Shown: piece after piece, positions 45,258 to 56,544 of the stretch
Position numbering within the stretch: the stretch's first letter is position 1
Layout of the letters: the number at the start of each line of letters is the position of its first letter
NCBI GenBank assembly: GCA_023512835.1
Contig: CM042085.1
Coordinates: forward strand, 46,238,189-46,302,188
Origin: Taxillus chinensis
Taxonomy: Eukaryota; Streptophyta; Magnoliopsida; Santalales; Loranthaceae
Reading direction: 5' to 3'
DNA length: 64,000 nt
Translations under genes and position numbers: made by a program
Notes under the pieces: model-generated
What the model saw: only the letters and a program-made list of their open reading frames with translations
The model's database searches: none
What the model was told of the DNA's origin: nothing

Positions 45258-47031
45258 TGTTGGACCCCATTTTGTCCGGGTTGGACATACTAACCCCGTT
45301 TGATATACCTTTCTACCCATGCCATATACCTTGTTGAATAGGTCCACAATGATCCCATGCTTCTAAGGAATGGTCTACCCCAATCTGCATGAGATGGACA
45401 CAATTGACACGGATGGGAGAGTCCAAAATTAATGACTTTTGCTACAAGTCCTTGAAACGCCCCAAGACCAACACCAGGTGATGGAGGATGAAAATTGGAG
45501 ACCAATGCACTTGACCGAGCTCAAATCGGACTTAAAATGAAGAAGTTATGGCCAAAACAATTTTCGTCAGAAAAAGTCAAACTTACAAAAAGACGGTCAA
45601 TGCCCCTGGTCCAAGGGCCCGAAAATGTGACCATGCGTTTTGGCATTATTCAGGCGAATACGGAGCTTCCCAAACAATCTCCCAAAGTTCATCCGTTTTG
45701 GCATTTTTCGGTGGGGGTAAAAAGGTAATTAAAAGTTTAAAAAAAAAGAGTCAAATCCGGAACATCAAAGTCAAAGGTCAAATCCGAGCCAACACTGATC
45801 CGGACTAAGAGCTCCCACTGATGCGGAATAAGGATCCGAGCCAACACTGATCCGGACTAAGAGCTCCCACTGATGCGGAGTAAGGATCCGAGCCAACTTT
45901 GATTCGGACTAAGAGCTCCCATTGATGCGGAATAAGGATCCGAGCCAACACTGATCCGGACGAAGAACCCCCACTGATGCGGAGTAAGGATCCGAGCCAA
46001 CACTGATCCAGACTAAGAGCTCCCACTGATGCAGAATAAGGATCCGAGCCTTCAATGATCCGGACTAATGGTTTTGTTTGTTGTAATACTGATTCGTTGC
46101 ATTTTCCTTGTATTCTTCTGTTGTACGTTGTAATATGTAAAGTATAGTGAAAATACAAAAAAAAAAAAAAGAAAACGAAAAAGAGAGCAAAAAAAAAGAG
46201 ATGAAAAGAAAAAGAAAAAAAGAGAGGGGATGGTTTTGTTTTTTTTATGTTATTTTTGTATATCACAATCACACAACTCACGTTTTATTTTGATATGCAT
46301 GTATTTTGATATGGTCAATCCCTAAGAGGAATAAACAAAAAAAAAAACAAAATGTTTTCCACAAAAATGTTTTCCAAAACGTTCTCAATAAATAATTTTC
46401 AAAATGTTTTCAAAAATGTCTCCTAAAAAAAACAAAAAAAAAACAAACAAACAAACAAAAAAACCAAAAACCAAAAAAAAAAAAACCAAAACGTTTTGCA
46501 ATAAAATGTTTTCAAAATCTCTTCAATAACATGTTTTGAAAATGTTTTAATAAAATGTTTTCCAAAATGTCTTCCAAACAAAAAAAAAACAAAACAAAAA
46601 ACAAAACAAAACAAAAACAAAACCGTAGGATTTCATTTTCCACCTCAGATAAAAAAAACAAAAACAAGATTTTTAGGATCCCCTTTAGAGATTTAAAGTA
46701 AACCAATTTTAACCATAACTTTGATAAATAACTTAGCATAGACTTATAGGAAAACAATAGTGCCCCAACCGAATCACGACAATATAAATAAATAGAAAAC
46801 CTCCTCCTCCTAAATTAGATACCGAAAGGGCGCTGTAGGGGTGCTAATCCTTCCCTACACGTAACCAACTCCCGAACCCTCCTCTGATAACGCAGACCAC
46901 ACATTTAAACTACTCAAAGTAGAAGGTATCCAACTGTACCCCAAAAACAGTTGGTGGCGACTCTAAATTTCTCACCATTGGTTTAGTTTGAGCTCACCCC
47001 AAACGGGCCCGGACGAAAACCAGTGATGACA
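45258..47031 (+). repeat. 5' LTR of Ogre 2 (1774 bp)
   Basis: It starts TGTTGGACCCC and ends CCAGTGATGACA. It contains the 52-bp repeat array (45784-46067), an A-rich region with AAAATGTTTTC motifs (46140-46640) and the PBS-like TGGCGACTCT (46955-46964). Compared with the 3' LTR it lacks about 880 bp after 46067, but keeps about 290 bp (45474-45760) that the 3' LTR has lost. Confidence 0.93.
45784..46067 (+). repeat. 52-bp tandem repeat in Ogre 2 5' LTR, about 5.5 units
   Basis: The unit is CCGAGCCAACACTGATCCGG / ACTAAGAGCTCCCACTGATG / CGGAATAAGGAT. Each carries CCGGACTAAG and GCGG(A/G)(A/G)TAAG. The 3' LTR has about 7.5 units at 58730-59120. Confidence 0.92.
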
Positions 47032-47033
47032 GC

Positions 47034-47051
47034 TGGCGACTCTGCTGGGGA
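47034..47051 (+). other. Primer binding site of Ogre 2
   Basis: TGGCGACTCTGCTGGGGA lies two bases after the LTR end, the same place as in Ogre 1. Complementary to a tRNA 3' end; tRNA-Arg is the published assignment for Ogre. Confidence 0.87.
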
Positions 47052-47700
47052 GGTTTAAGAATGAACACTTTAGAGAGTTAGGTCTAGAACTAGGATTAGG
47101 AGGATATCTTTAATTATACTGTTGTATATATTTAACTGTCATGCTATGTTGTTTTTTTAGATATAATTGTGATTTACTTATTTTTTATACAGTTGCCGTT
47201 TAAACTGTGATTTATTTATATGCTTTAATTACCATGATAGTTGTGATTTACTATTTTCCATACTTATTGCATTCATGCATAACCCTATACCCGGGTTTAG
47301 CACAATTTAGGTTAGCGAGGTTCAGTACGGTCCCCAGCGCGTTGATCATTATCCGCAATGAGGCCTCGGACTCCTCACTCAAGCTTGAGGTTCTTTTAAG
47401 GCACGTCCTTTTAAGATCCCCCTCCGGTAAATCCCATGGTATACGGATCCCTCTATTGAGGAAGTTTGGGAACCAATGAATAAGATAGGTGTAGCAATAG
47501 AAGCCCATCAGGGGCATTGATCCACACTTTGTTTGCTCATTCCATGCTAACCCTTGTTTTGCAGGATAGTCCTTAAGTCATTCCCTACATATATTAGCTT
47601 TTTTACTATTGGTTTATTCTTTATCCTATCTAACTGCCTTGCTGTATATTAACCTGTCATCCTAACCTGTCATCATGCATAACATGACATTCATATAGGC
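47052..47700 (+). other. Untranslated leader of Ogre 2
   Basis: No gene seen. It is conserved with the Ogre 1 leader, including GGTCCCCAGCGCGTTGATCA and the TCAAGCTTGAGG palindrome (47381-47392). Confidence 0.6.
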
Positions 47701-49140
47701 ATGGCAACTTTCAGTCATCTCCTAAAAGGCCCTCAGAACAAGGAGGCTATCGCAGTGGTGGCCCAAGCATCTGGAGACATTCAACTTCGCCTTGGAGATT
47801 TTCCGCCAGGAGAAGCCCACAAGGCAGAACATGTTATCATAGAAGATCAGCTGGACTACACTAAGGAGGTACAGACAATATGGAGGCAGTGATCAGACAA
47901 AAGGAAAGGCATATACATACAACAATTTGGGGATTTGCTTCATGTGACCGAGCTACTGGCCGATAAGGATATGCTTGGGGCAGCCATATATTTCTCGGAG
48001 CCTCGACGGCGGTGCTTTGACTTCAACGGCATAGATCTTGTTCCCATGATAGAAGAATACAGAAGATTATTGGATATTCCCGTGGAAAACAAAATGAAGA
48101 TCTATCTACCAGAGCCCAGAAGGTCATGTCGAAGGGCCTTTGCTGAGATTATGGGAAAGCCAGTATGGGACTCACCGGCGGTCACAACCTACAGTGGGCG
48201 AGAATATCTTCCATGGGCAACAATCAAAGAAATAATACAGATCGCAATGAAGTAGAGGCACACAAACTGCTTACACTAGCTATATATGGGCTAGTCATTT
48301 TCCCGAGGATACCGGCCCACATCGATGGGGCAATTATAGATTTGTTCCAGCAGGTATTCAAAGGATGTGACCCTACTCCTGCTATCTTGGCTGAAACCAT
48401 CCAATCTCTTACTTACCTGAGGAGTAAAGGCTCGGGACAGTTCATGGGATGCTTACCTCTCCTATGTACCTGGTTGCAAGGTCATTTCCCCTGTAGTGTT
48501 CATCGTTTCCCTGCTGTTTATCAAGTACCAGCCACAACACTCCTAGATATTCTGCTCAAGCAAGTGGAGCCTACCAAAAGACTTTGGAAGCTGGAAAAAG
48601 AAATTGGTGAACCTCATAGAAGCTAACATTACCTGGACTGCTCCTTGGATGCTGGTGGTCTCCATGACATATAGCTGCGGGGACTACAATTGGGTTCCAC
48701 TTTTAGGTCCCTGGGGAGGAACTGCATATGCACCACTGTAGGTGGGAAGACAAGTGGGGCGTCATCAGATTATTCCCGTGCTCTTTCGCATGGAATAGTG
48801 TGACTTCACTTACAGTAGAACCATGCTCACAGAAGAAGGCAAGAAGATGTATCAAGCATGGTCCACACCACACAAGATCCAACCCAACAGCTCAAAACCT
48901 GGTGTTTACCCCGCATACATATCTTGGAGGGCACAACACAAGCCACAGCTAACTTCAGACATGAAGGCTATCCTCCAGGAGAATCAGACTTTAAGGCAGC
49001 AGATCTAGAGGCTAGAAGCCTCTCTAGAAGGAGCTCTTCAAAGGTTGCAACTGAGGGAAAAACAAATCGAGACTATAATGAAGCAGAGGGAGGAAGCAGG
49101 TGAACGACCACCCCAGAGAAAGAGACACCGTGCTCCTTAG
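47701..49140 (+). pseudogene. Ogre ORF1 protein, broken
   Basis: Starts MATFSHLLKGPQNK, collinear with Ogre 1 ORF1. The block RRCFDFNGIDLVPMIEEYRRLLDIP and the later IDLFQQVFKGCDPTPAILAE...SLTYLRSKGSGQFMGCLPLL are conserved and resemble DUF7745/plant-mobile-domain-like proteins (by eye). A C-terminal coiled coil (MKAILQENQTLRQQ, about 48961-49050) and basic tail end at TAG 49138-49140. Damage: TGA 47890-47892 where Ogre 1 has TGG, and frame changes near 48255, 48560-48630 and 48990. It lies 670 bp after the PBS and 285 bp before gag, so it could be translated first from the genomic RNA. Function unknown. Confidence 0.75.
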
Positions 49141-49424
49141 GAGATGACTGGAAGAATGCCTTAAGATCATGTAGTGATAGCTTTCATTTTAAATGGCATT
49201 TCAGCATTGTATGTTTGTATTGAGTGTTTGTATTATGTGTTTTGTTTGCAATAAAGTTGTTTGTTTCTTTAACCATCTGCATAGACATTCATGCATACAT
49301 CCATATCAAATGAAAAATCAAATAAAAATTCCCTTTGTACCCAGGTCGGTAACTGCCTTTCTACAGGATTGCGCACTCTTACAACCTCAGATCCCGACGC
49401 AATCAAATACCACAGCCGCAGCCG

Positions 49425-52400
49425 ATGGCAGAAGAAACAGAGAACAGACTCATGGGGTTGGAACAGTCACAACAAACCCTACAGGGGCAAATGTCTGCAA
49501 TAATGGAAATGCTCACAAAATTGACTGAAGAAAGAGGAAGAATTCCGACAGGGGGAACTACCAATCACCATCAAGAGCAGGGACAAGAGGCCGTTCAGTC
49601 ACCCAACCTGGCTCTAAGCCAGGCACCCACATACCATCCTGCTATGGCACAACCTCCAACCCCAAATCAAACTTATTTCACTATGCCTGCACCGGGAAAT
49701 GTAATGGAAGCAGTGGGTTCCCTAGCTCCTCAGGAAAATGTTGAGGCTTCCGCTCTACGCCGACTCGAGGAAAGATTGAAAGCCGTAGAAGGCACCGACA
49801 ACTATGGCATGACAAGCCCACAAGACTTATGCTTAGTCCCTGGAGTGGTGCTACCGCCAAAATTCAAAATGCCAGAGTTTGAAAAGTTCAACGGGACCCG
49901 GTGTCCGAAGACACATTTGGCCATGTACTGTCAAAAGATGGCTGCTTATGCTGGTGAAGACAAGCTCCTCATGCATTGTTTCCAGGAAAGCCTAACCGGG
50001 GCATCCCTTCACTGGTACTTTCAACTGAATGGAAACCGCATTAAGACATGGAAGGAATTGGCTACCTCTTTCCTGGCACAATACAAACATGTCACCGAGC
50101 TGGCGCTGGATCGGCTAACCCTGCAGTCCATGGAAAAGGGATCTAAGGAGAACTTCAAAGATTATGCACGAAGATGGACAGAGGCTGCTGTGGAGGTCCA
50201 ACCTCCTCTTACCGAAAGAGAACTCACCACTCTTTTTATCAATACACCGAAAGGTGTATACTACGAGAAGTTGATAGGCAACGTCTCCAACAGCTTTGCA
50301 GACTTGGTTGCATCCGGTGAACGTGTAGAAAGTGGAATTAAAGGAGGAAAACTAAAGGGTGATGCAGCTGAGGTATCAAAACGGTTTCAACCACCAACAA
50401 AAAAGAAGAAAAATGAAACCAACCTGGTATACCCATCGCACCCGCTGATACAACCAACATTCTACCAAGCACCAGGGTACTATAGAGGGTCACCTGTAGC
50501 TGCCTATGCTGCACCTGCACCACCTCCCCAATTCATGCCATACTTGCCACAAGGAGGGGTTCCATTTCCATACCCGATGACACCAAATCCATTTCAACCA
50601 AGAGCGCCTTACGCAGAGCAACCAAAGCCAGCAACTCAGGAAGGATCAGGAGCCTCATTCCAAGGACAGGGGCAACCAAGAGCCCCGACCCAGCAAGCAG
50701 GAGCGAATCAGGCTTCTCGTCGACCACGACAAGAGTTTGACCCGATTCCAATGACATATGCCGAATTATATCCCAAGCTTTTAGAAGCAAGGATGGTAAC
50801 TCCTATACCCTTGGGAGAAATAAGATCTCCTCCCCCGGCCTAGTACAAGCCGGATGCCAGGTGTGAATATCACGCAGGTGGAGCTGGACATGATATCGAG
50901 AATTGTATAACATTCAAAAGGAAGGTTCAGGCATTGAAGGATACAAAGTGGCTGGATTTTTCCGCACTTACGGGGACACCAAATGTGAACAGTAATCCAC
51001 TTGTAGAACATTCCTATGACGTGGTCAGTATCACGACAGAAGGACGGGTAGAGAAGGTCTCACAAATACAAATGGAGAAAAGCTACTTGTTTAACCTGCT
51101 ATAGGAATATGGATATATATGTGCTCCCGACGCATTGAAGACAGAGAAGGGGACAGAGTTGGAGAAACAATGCCTTTATCACAAAATGTCACGGGGGCAT
51201 GACATTGAACACTATAGCGAGTTTGCTAGCATGGTACAAAGGCTCATGGACCAAAGGATGATCGAATTCTCAAAAGGAGGAACGGATAACCAAAGCCACA
51301 TGATCCAAGGAGATGATCCACATAAATCGCCATGGGTGCCAACACCCCTTGTCTTAAATGTTAAGGCTCCGGAGATCCCCCTACTGCCACATGGAATCAA
51401 GCCTCTCACTATCCATGCCTCAAATCCCGTGCCAGACAAGGGGGAGAGAACCGAAATCCCACAACTACCGCATGGAATTGTACCTCTCACCATAGGTGTT
51501 CCTGCTCCTTTCCCCTATAAAACCGATAAAGCAGTCCCATGGAATTACAATTGTGAAGTAGTCCAGGGAGCCACCGCAGCGGAAAAGAAGACCAGGAGCG
51601 GTCGGGCTTATGCCCCTGATATGATTGATAAAGTAAGGAAAGAAAAGGTTGTCGAACAAGACATTGAGCCAACACTGGAGGCAACAAGGAAAGGAACGCC
51701 AATCACTGAAGAAGAGACCACAGAATTTCTGAAACTCATGAAGCAAAGCGAGTATAATATTGTGGATCAACTAAGTCGACAACCGGCTCGCATCTCCTTG
51801 CTCTCATTAATGATGGATTCCCAACCTCACCGGGAAGCACTGCTAAAAGTTCTAAGCCAAGCCTACATTCCACCGACCGTCTCAGTGGCAAATGTTGATG
51901 GAATCGCCAGTAACCTCATCATGAACAACGTCATTAGCTTTGGAGATGATGAGCTACCCCAAGAAGGAAAGGGGCACATAAAAGCTTTGCACATTGCAGT
52001 CAAATGTAAGGAGCATACCATAGCCCGAGTACTCATTCACAACGACTCCGCATTGAACATTATGCCCTTGCATATACTGCAGTAACTTCTAATTGACGCG
52101 TCCTATATGCGTCCCTGTACGATGAAGGTACGAGCATTTGATGGAGGAAAGCGTGACGTGGTGGGAACTCTGGATATTCCACTCATGATTGGGCCAACTA
52201 CTTTTACGGTGGAATTTCAGGTGATGGACATCATGCCATATTACAGTTGTTTGTTGGGAAGACCCTGGATCCACATGGCAGGGGCAGTGCCGTCAAGCCT
52301 CCACCAAAAGATGAAATTTGTGATGGGGGACCAGCTCATTTGCATCTCTGGAGAGACAAGTTTCCTCGTCACCAAACCGGCATCCATACCTTATATTGAA

Positions 52401-52900
52401 AACAACGAGGATGTACCGGAATGTTCCTATCGATCCTTTGTGGTCGTGAACATCACTTCTATACCAAGCTATCACCTCTCAAAGGCGTCAAAGATGGTTG
52501 CAACCACCATGATCAAGCAAGGGTATAAGCCAGGGAAAGGATTAGGTCCAAAGGCTCAAGGAATCCAGAAACTCCTGACCATCCAAGAAAATACTGAGAA
52601 ATTTGGGCTGGGCTACATGCCTACTAGAGCTGACAGACAGAGGGTAGCTATCAAAAAGAAAGAAGGCAGGATGGCAAGGCTGCAAAAAAGGGCAGTTCAA
52701 GAAGAAAAGAGAAGTTTTCCCCCCTTGAATGTTACATTCCGGAGTGGAGGGTTCATCCATAAAAGCCAACTTGAGCCCGTGCCTGAGTTTGTAGCCGTAT
52801 TGGATGCAGACGAGAAGGTGCTGAGTGAGATGACTCTGGTGGGGCGAGAGGATCCCAACCATCCATTAAACAATTGGACCAGCCTGGACCTCCCCATAAT
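49425..52900 (+). pseudogene. gag-pro: Ogre gag-pro, one frame with three internal stops
   Basis: Start MAEETENRLMGLEQSQQ. The capsid-like core, FKMPEFEKFNGTRCPKTHLAMY, is followed by a Pro/Ala/Gln-rich linker. Zinc knuckles of type C-x2-H-x5-H-x4-C: CEYHAGGAGHDIENC (residue about 480) and CLYHKMSRGHDIEHY (about 583, last Cys changed to Tyr). The protease has its active site altered to VLIHNDSALNIMP (Ogre 1 keeps IDNGS), then RPWIHMAGAVPS and a G-patch-like QGYKPGKGLGPKAQG. The same frame runs throughout. Stops: TAG 50841-50843 (Trp in Ogre 1), TAG 51102-51104 (CAG in Ogre 1), and TAA 52083-52085, which Ogre 1 shares. The exon ends at 52900, where the intron donor follows. Confidence 0.88.
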
Positions 52901-53085
52901 GTAATGCTTACGGGGTCACTGGATTTAATGTATTCTATTTTAATGTCTTTTGAAGCGGTGAACACTTGTTTTTATCAAAAGCTTTTCAATAAAATGCACT
53001 TTTCTTCAAATCTTTCATGGTGCATTCCATTCATAACATATGCATATCATATTTGGTTACCAACTTGTCATTCTCTTATAAGCAG
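52901..53085 (+). other. Intron between gag-pro and pol of Ogre 2
   Basis: Donor GTAATG at 52901 and acceptor TTATAAGCAG ending at 53085, 185 bp, AT-rich with several TTCTTT/TTTTCTTC stretches. Unspliced, gag-pro ends at TAA 52902-52904. Removing the intron joins ATAAT to GTATCAC, giving ATA ATG TAT CAC in frame with pol, an exact phase match. Ogre elements are known to carry an intron at this place. Confidence 0.72.
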
Positions 53086-55160
53086 GTATCACAATGTCAA
53101 TGAAAACATAGTATGCGAAAGCGAGACGAGATGCCAAAGGTTTGACCAAAGTCCAAACTAGGAGCAGCCCGTGTTTGAAGCTGACGAGAATGAGATAGAG
53201 GAGACACCCGAGCTACCGGGAGAGATCATACGTCTATTGGAAAAGGATGATCGCTTATCCATTCCAAGTGAGGACCCAGTAAAAACAGTGAACTTGGGGA
53301 CAACAGCCGAACCAAAAGAATTGAGGGTGGGGTCTTTGATAGCTACCGGCATCAAGAAGAAGTTAATCGAGCTGTTAAGAAGCTACATCGACATTTTTCA
53401 ATGGTCATACCAAGATATGCCCGGATTAGACACAGATATAGTGCAACATCACATACCCGTGAGGCCCGAGTGCAAGCCAGTACAGCAGAAATTGCGAAGA
53501 ATGAGACCAGAAATGATACTGAAGATTAAAGAAGAAGTCAAAAAGCAATGGGATGCAGGTTTCCTAAGTGCCTCCCGTTATCTAGAATGGGTGGCCAATG
53601 TTGTACCAGTACCGAAAAAAGGAGGCAAAGTACGCATGTGTGTCGATTATAGAGATCTGAACTGGGCCAGTCCGAAAGACAACTTCCCGCTTCCTCATAT
53701 CGATACCTTAGTGGATAATACAGCAAAACACGCCCTATTCTCATTCATGGATGGTTTCTCGGGCTATAATCAAATTCGTATGCCCCCTGAACACAAAGAG
53801 AGGACCACATTCACAACATTTTGGGGCACTTTCTATTATAATGTGATGCCTTTTGGTCTGAGGAATGCAGGGGCAACTTATCAGCGAGCCATGGTGACCC
53901 TATTCCACGACATGATGCATAAGGAAATCGAAGTATATGTGGACGACATGATAACCAAATCACGAAGCACTGAAGATCATATCGAAGTACTCCGCAAGCT
54001 CTTCAATAGGCTACGGAAATATCAGCTGAAATTGAACCCCGAAAAGTGCACTTTCGGAGCCATGTCGGGAAAACTGTTGGGTTTCATTGTGAGCCAAAAA
54101 GGAGTTGAAATCGATCCAGATAAAGTTCGAGCTATCCAAGAGATGCCGCCACCACGGACCATCAAGGAGGTTAGAGGATTCCTAGGGCGACTGAATTACA
54201 TTGCCCGATTTATCTCCCAGTTGACCGCCACATGTGAACCCATTTTCAAGACTTTACGAAAGAACAACCCGGAAATTTGGAATGACGAATGTCAAGAAGC
54301 TTTTGACAAGATCAAACAATACCTGTCTAATCCACCTATTTTGGTCCCACTAGTACCGGATAGACCTCTGATCTTATACTTGACCGTTCAGGAGTCAGCG
54401 ATGGGTTGTGTCTTGGGGCAACATGATTCTACAGGCAAGAAGGAGCAAGCCATTTATTACCTCAACAAGAAGTTCACCGTCAATGAAGAAAACTCCACAC
54501 CCTTGGAGAAGACGTGCTGTGCTCTTGTCTGGATAATAACAAGATTGAGGCAATACACTCTTTATCATACTATTTGGATGATTTCAAGGCATGATCAACT
54601 CAAATATCTCTTGAAAAAGCCATCCATTTCTGGAAGAATCACCAAGTGGCAGTTGATCCTATCGGAGTACGATATCATCTACGTACCTCAAAAAGCCATA
54701 AAAGGAAGTGCAATAGCCGACTATCTGGCAGATAGAGCGCTGGAAGACTTTGAGCCCATGACTATTGGCTTCCCAGATGAGCACATCAACATCATTTCGG
54801 CCGAAGTATCAGACATATGGACGATGTGGTTCGATGGAGCCTCCAATCTTTTAGGTCACGGTGTTAGGGCCATCCTGATATGCCCAAAAGGCGAACATTT
54901 TCCCATGGCGGCAAAGCTAACTTTCCCTTGTACAAACAATGTAGCAGAATATGAGGCTTGTGTGATGGGACTTCAAGAAGCCATTAACAAAGGAATCAAA
55001 AAATTACGAGTGTTCGGCGATTCGGCGCTCATCATTTTTCAAGTAAGGGGTGAATGGGAGACTCGAAACCACAAATTAATCCCATATCGGAAGCACGTTG
55101 CAGAGTTAGCCGAGCAATTCGAAGACATCACATTTGAGCATATGCCAGGGAATACAATCA
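53086..55160 (+). pseudogene. pol: Ogre RT, RNase H and second RNase H
   Basis: Apart from TAG 53159-53161 (Trp in Ogre 1), the frame is open from the acceptor to TAA near 55186, about 670 residues from 53171. RT: VVPVPKKGGKVRMCVDYRDLN, FSFMDGFSGYNQI, MPFGLRNAGATYQR, YVDD (about 53936-53947), GFLGRLNYIARFI. The first RNase H spans about 54350-54740, then the second, archaeal-type RNase H with MWFDGAS (about 54826), AEYEA (about 54946) and FGDSALI (about 55016). The last catalytic Asp of the second RNase H (in LPDALATLAS, about 55160) lies beyond a one-base frame change near 55147 that Ogre 1 has too. Confidence 0.9.
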
Positions 55161-56544
55161 GCTCCCTGACGCGCTGGCAACTCTAGCCTCCCTCTTTCGG
55201 CTAGACACAAAGTTGGAAGTTCAGTCTTTTGATATCCGCATACAAGATGCTCCTGCACATTGCATGGCCATTGACGAAAATACCGAAGAAAATCCCTGGT
55301 ACAATGATATCAGATAATACTTGCTTAAACAAGAGTATCCAGCTGAGGCCTCTGAGTCTAATAAAAGAAATATCCGAAGGTCAGCATCCAACTATTATCT
55401 TGATGGCTCGATTCTGTACAGGAAAAACCATGACATGGTGTTATTGCGGTGTGTGGCAAAAGAAGAATTGACACAAATAATGAAAGAAGTGCACGAAGGG
55501 GAATGTGGTTCACACGCAAATGGACACGCATTAACAAGACAAATCATACGAATGGGCTATTATTGGGTCACCATGGAAAAAGATTGCATTAAATATGTGC
55601 GCAAATGCCTCAAGTGTCAAATTTATGGCGATAAGATCCAAGTACCGCCGTCCAAACTACACGTGATGGTTTCCCCGTGGCCGTTCTCGCTTTGGGGCAT
55701 TGACGTTATCGGACCAATATCTCCAAAAGCTTCTAATGGTCATCGTTTCATTTTGGTAGCCATTGATTACTTCACCAAGTGGGTAGAAGCAGCATCATAT
55801 GCTAATGTCACACAGGCTATGGTACTTCGATTTATGCGGAACAACATCATATGCCGATATGGGTTTCCCGAGTAGATCATAACGGACAACGCTGCCAATT
55901 TGAACATCCGGATGATAGGGAGGTTGTGTGAAACATACAAAATTCAACACCGCAACTCGACCCCCTATCGCCCTAAAATGAATGGAGCAGTCGAGGCAGC
56001 CAACAAGAAAATCAAGAATATTATCAGAAAGATGACTGAAACATACAAAGACTGGCACGAGAAGCTACCATACGCTTTGCAAGCTTATCGTACCTCAGTG
56101 CGTACATCGACTAGGGCAACTCCATTTTCTTTGGTTTACGGCATGGAAGCAGTTCTACCGGTTGAAGTGGAGATACCTTCCCTCCGAGTAGTTAAGGATA
56201 CTCAGCTCGAAGAAGCAGAATGGGCCCAAAGTCGTTACGAGCAGTTGAATTTAATTGAGGGCAAGCGCCTGGCAGCAGTTTGCAGAGGACAGCTGTACCA
56301 ACAGAGAATGATGAACAACTACAATAAAAAGGTGAAGCCCAGAAGCTTTCAAGAGGGTGATCTTGTCCTTAAAAAGATCTTGCCAATTCAACACGACCAT
56401 AGAGGCAAGTGGACTCCCAATTATGAAGGCCCATATGTTGTGAAAAAAGCATTCTCGGGAGGTGCATTGATCCTTGCCAAAATGGACGGAGATGAGCTTC
56501 CTAATCCAGTGAATAGCGACGTCGTCAAAAAATTTTATGCTTAA
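55161..56544 (+). pseudogene. Ogre integrase, two stops
   Basis: HHCC finger HANGHALTRQIIRMGYYW...CLKCQIYG (about 55511-55630). The catalytic core has WGIDVIGPI, IITDNAANLN and MNGAVEAANK (Asp, Asp, Glu), and the C-terminal block is GKWTPNYEGPYVVKKAFSGG. Stops: TAA 55315-55317 (CAA in Ogre 1) and TAG 55873-55875 (CAG in Ogre 1). True end TAA 56542-56544. No chromodomain. Confidence 0.9.

Noticed and set aside
46423..46757. Minus-strand Phe-rich ORFs in the A-rich LTR zone (also 59918-60626)
   Set aside because: They are translations of poly-A/C runs on the other strand and carry no domain.
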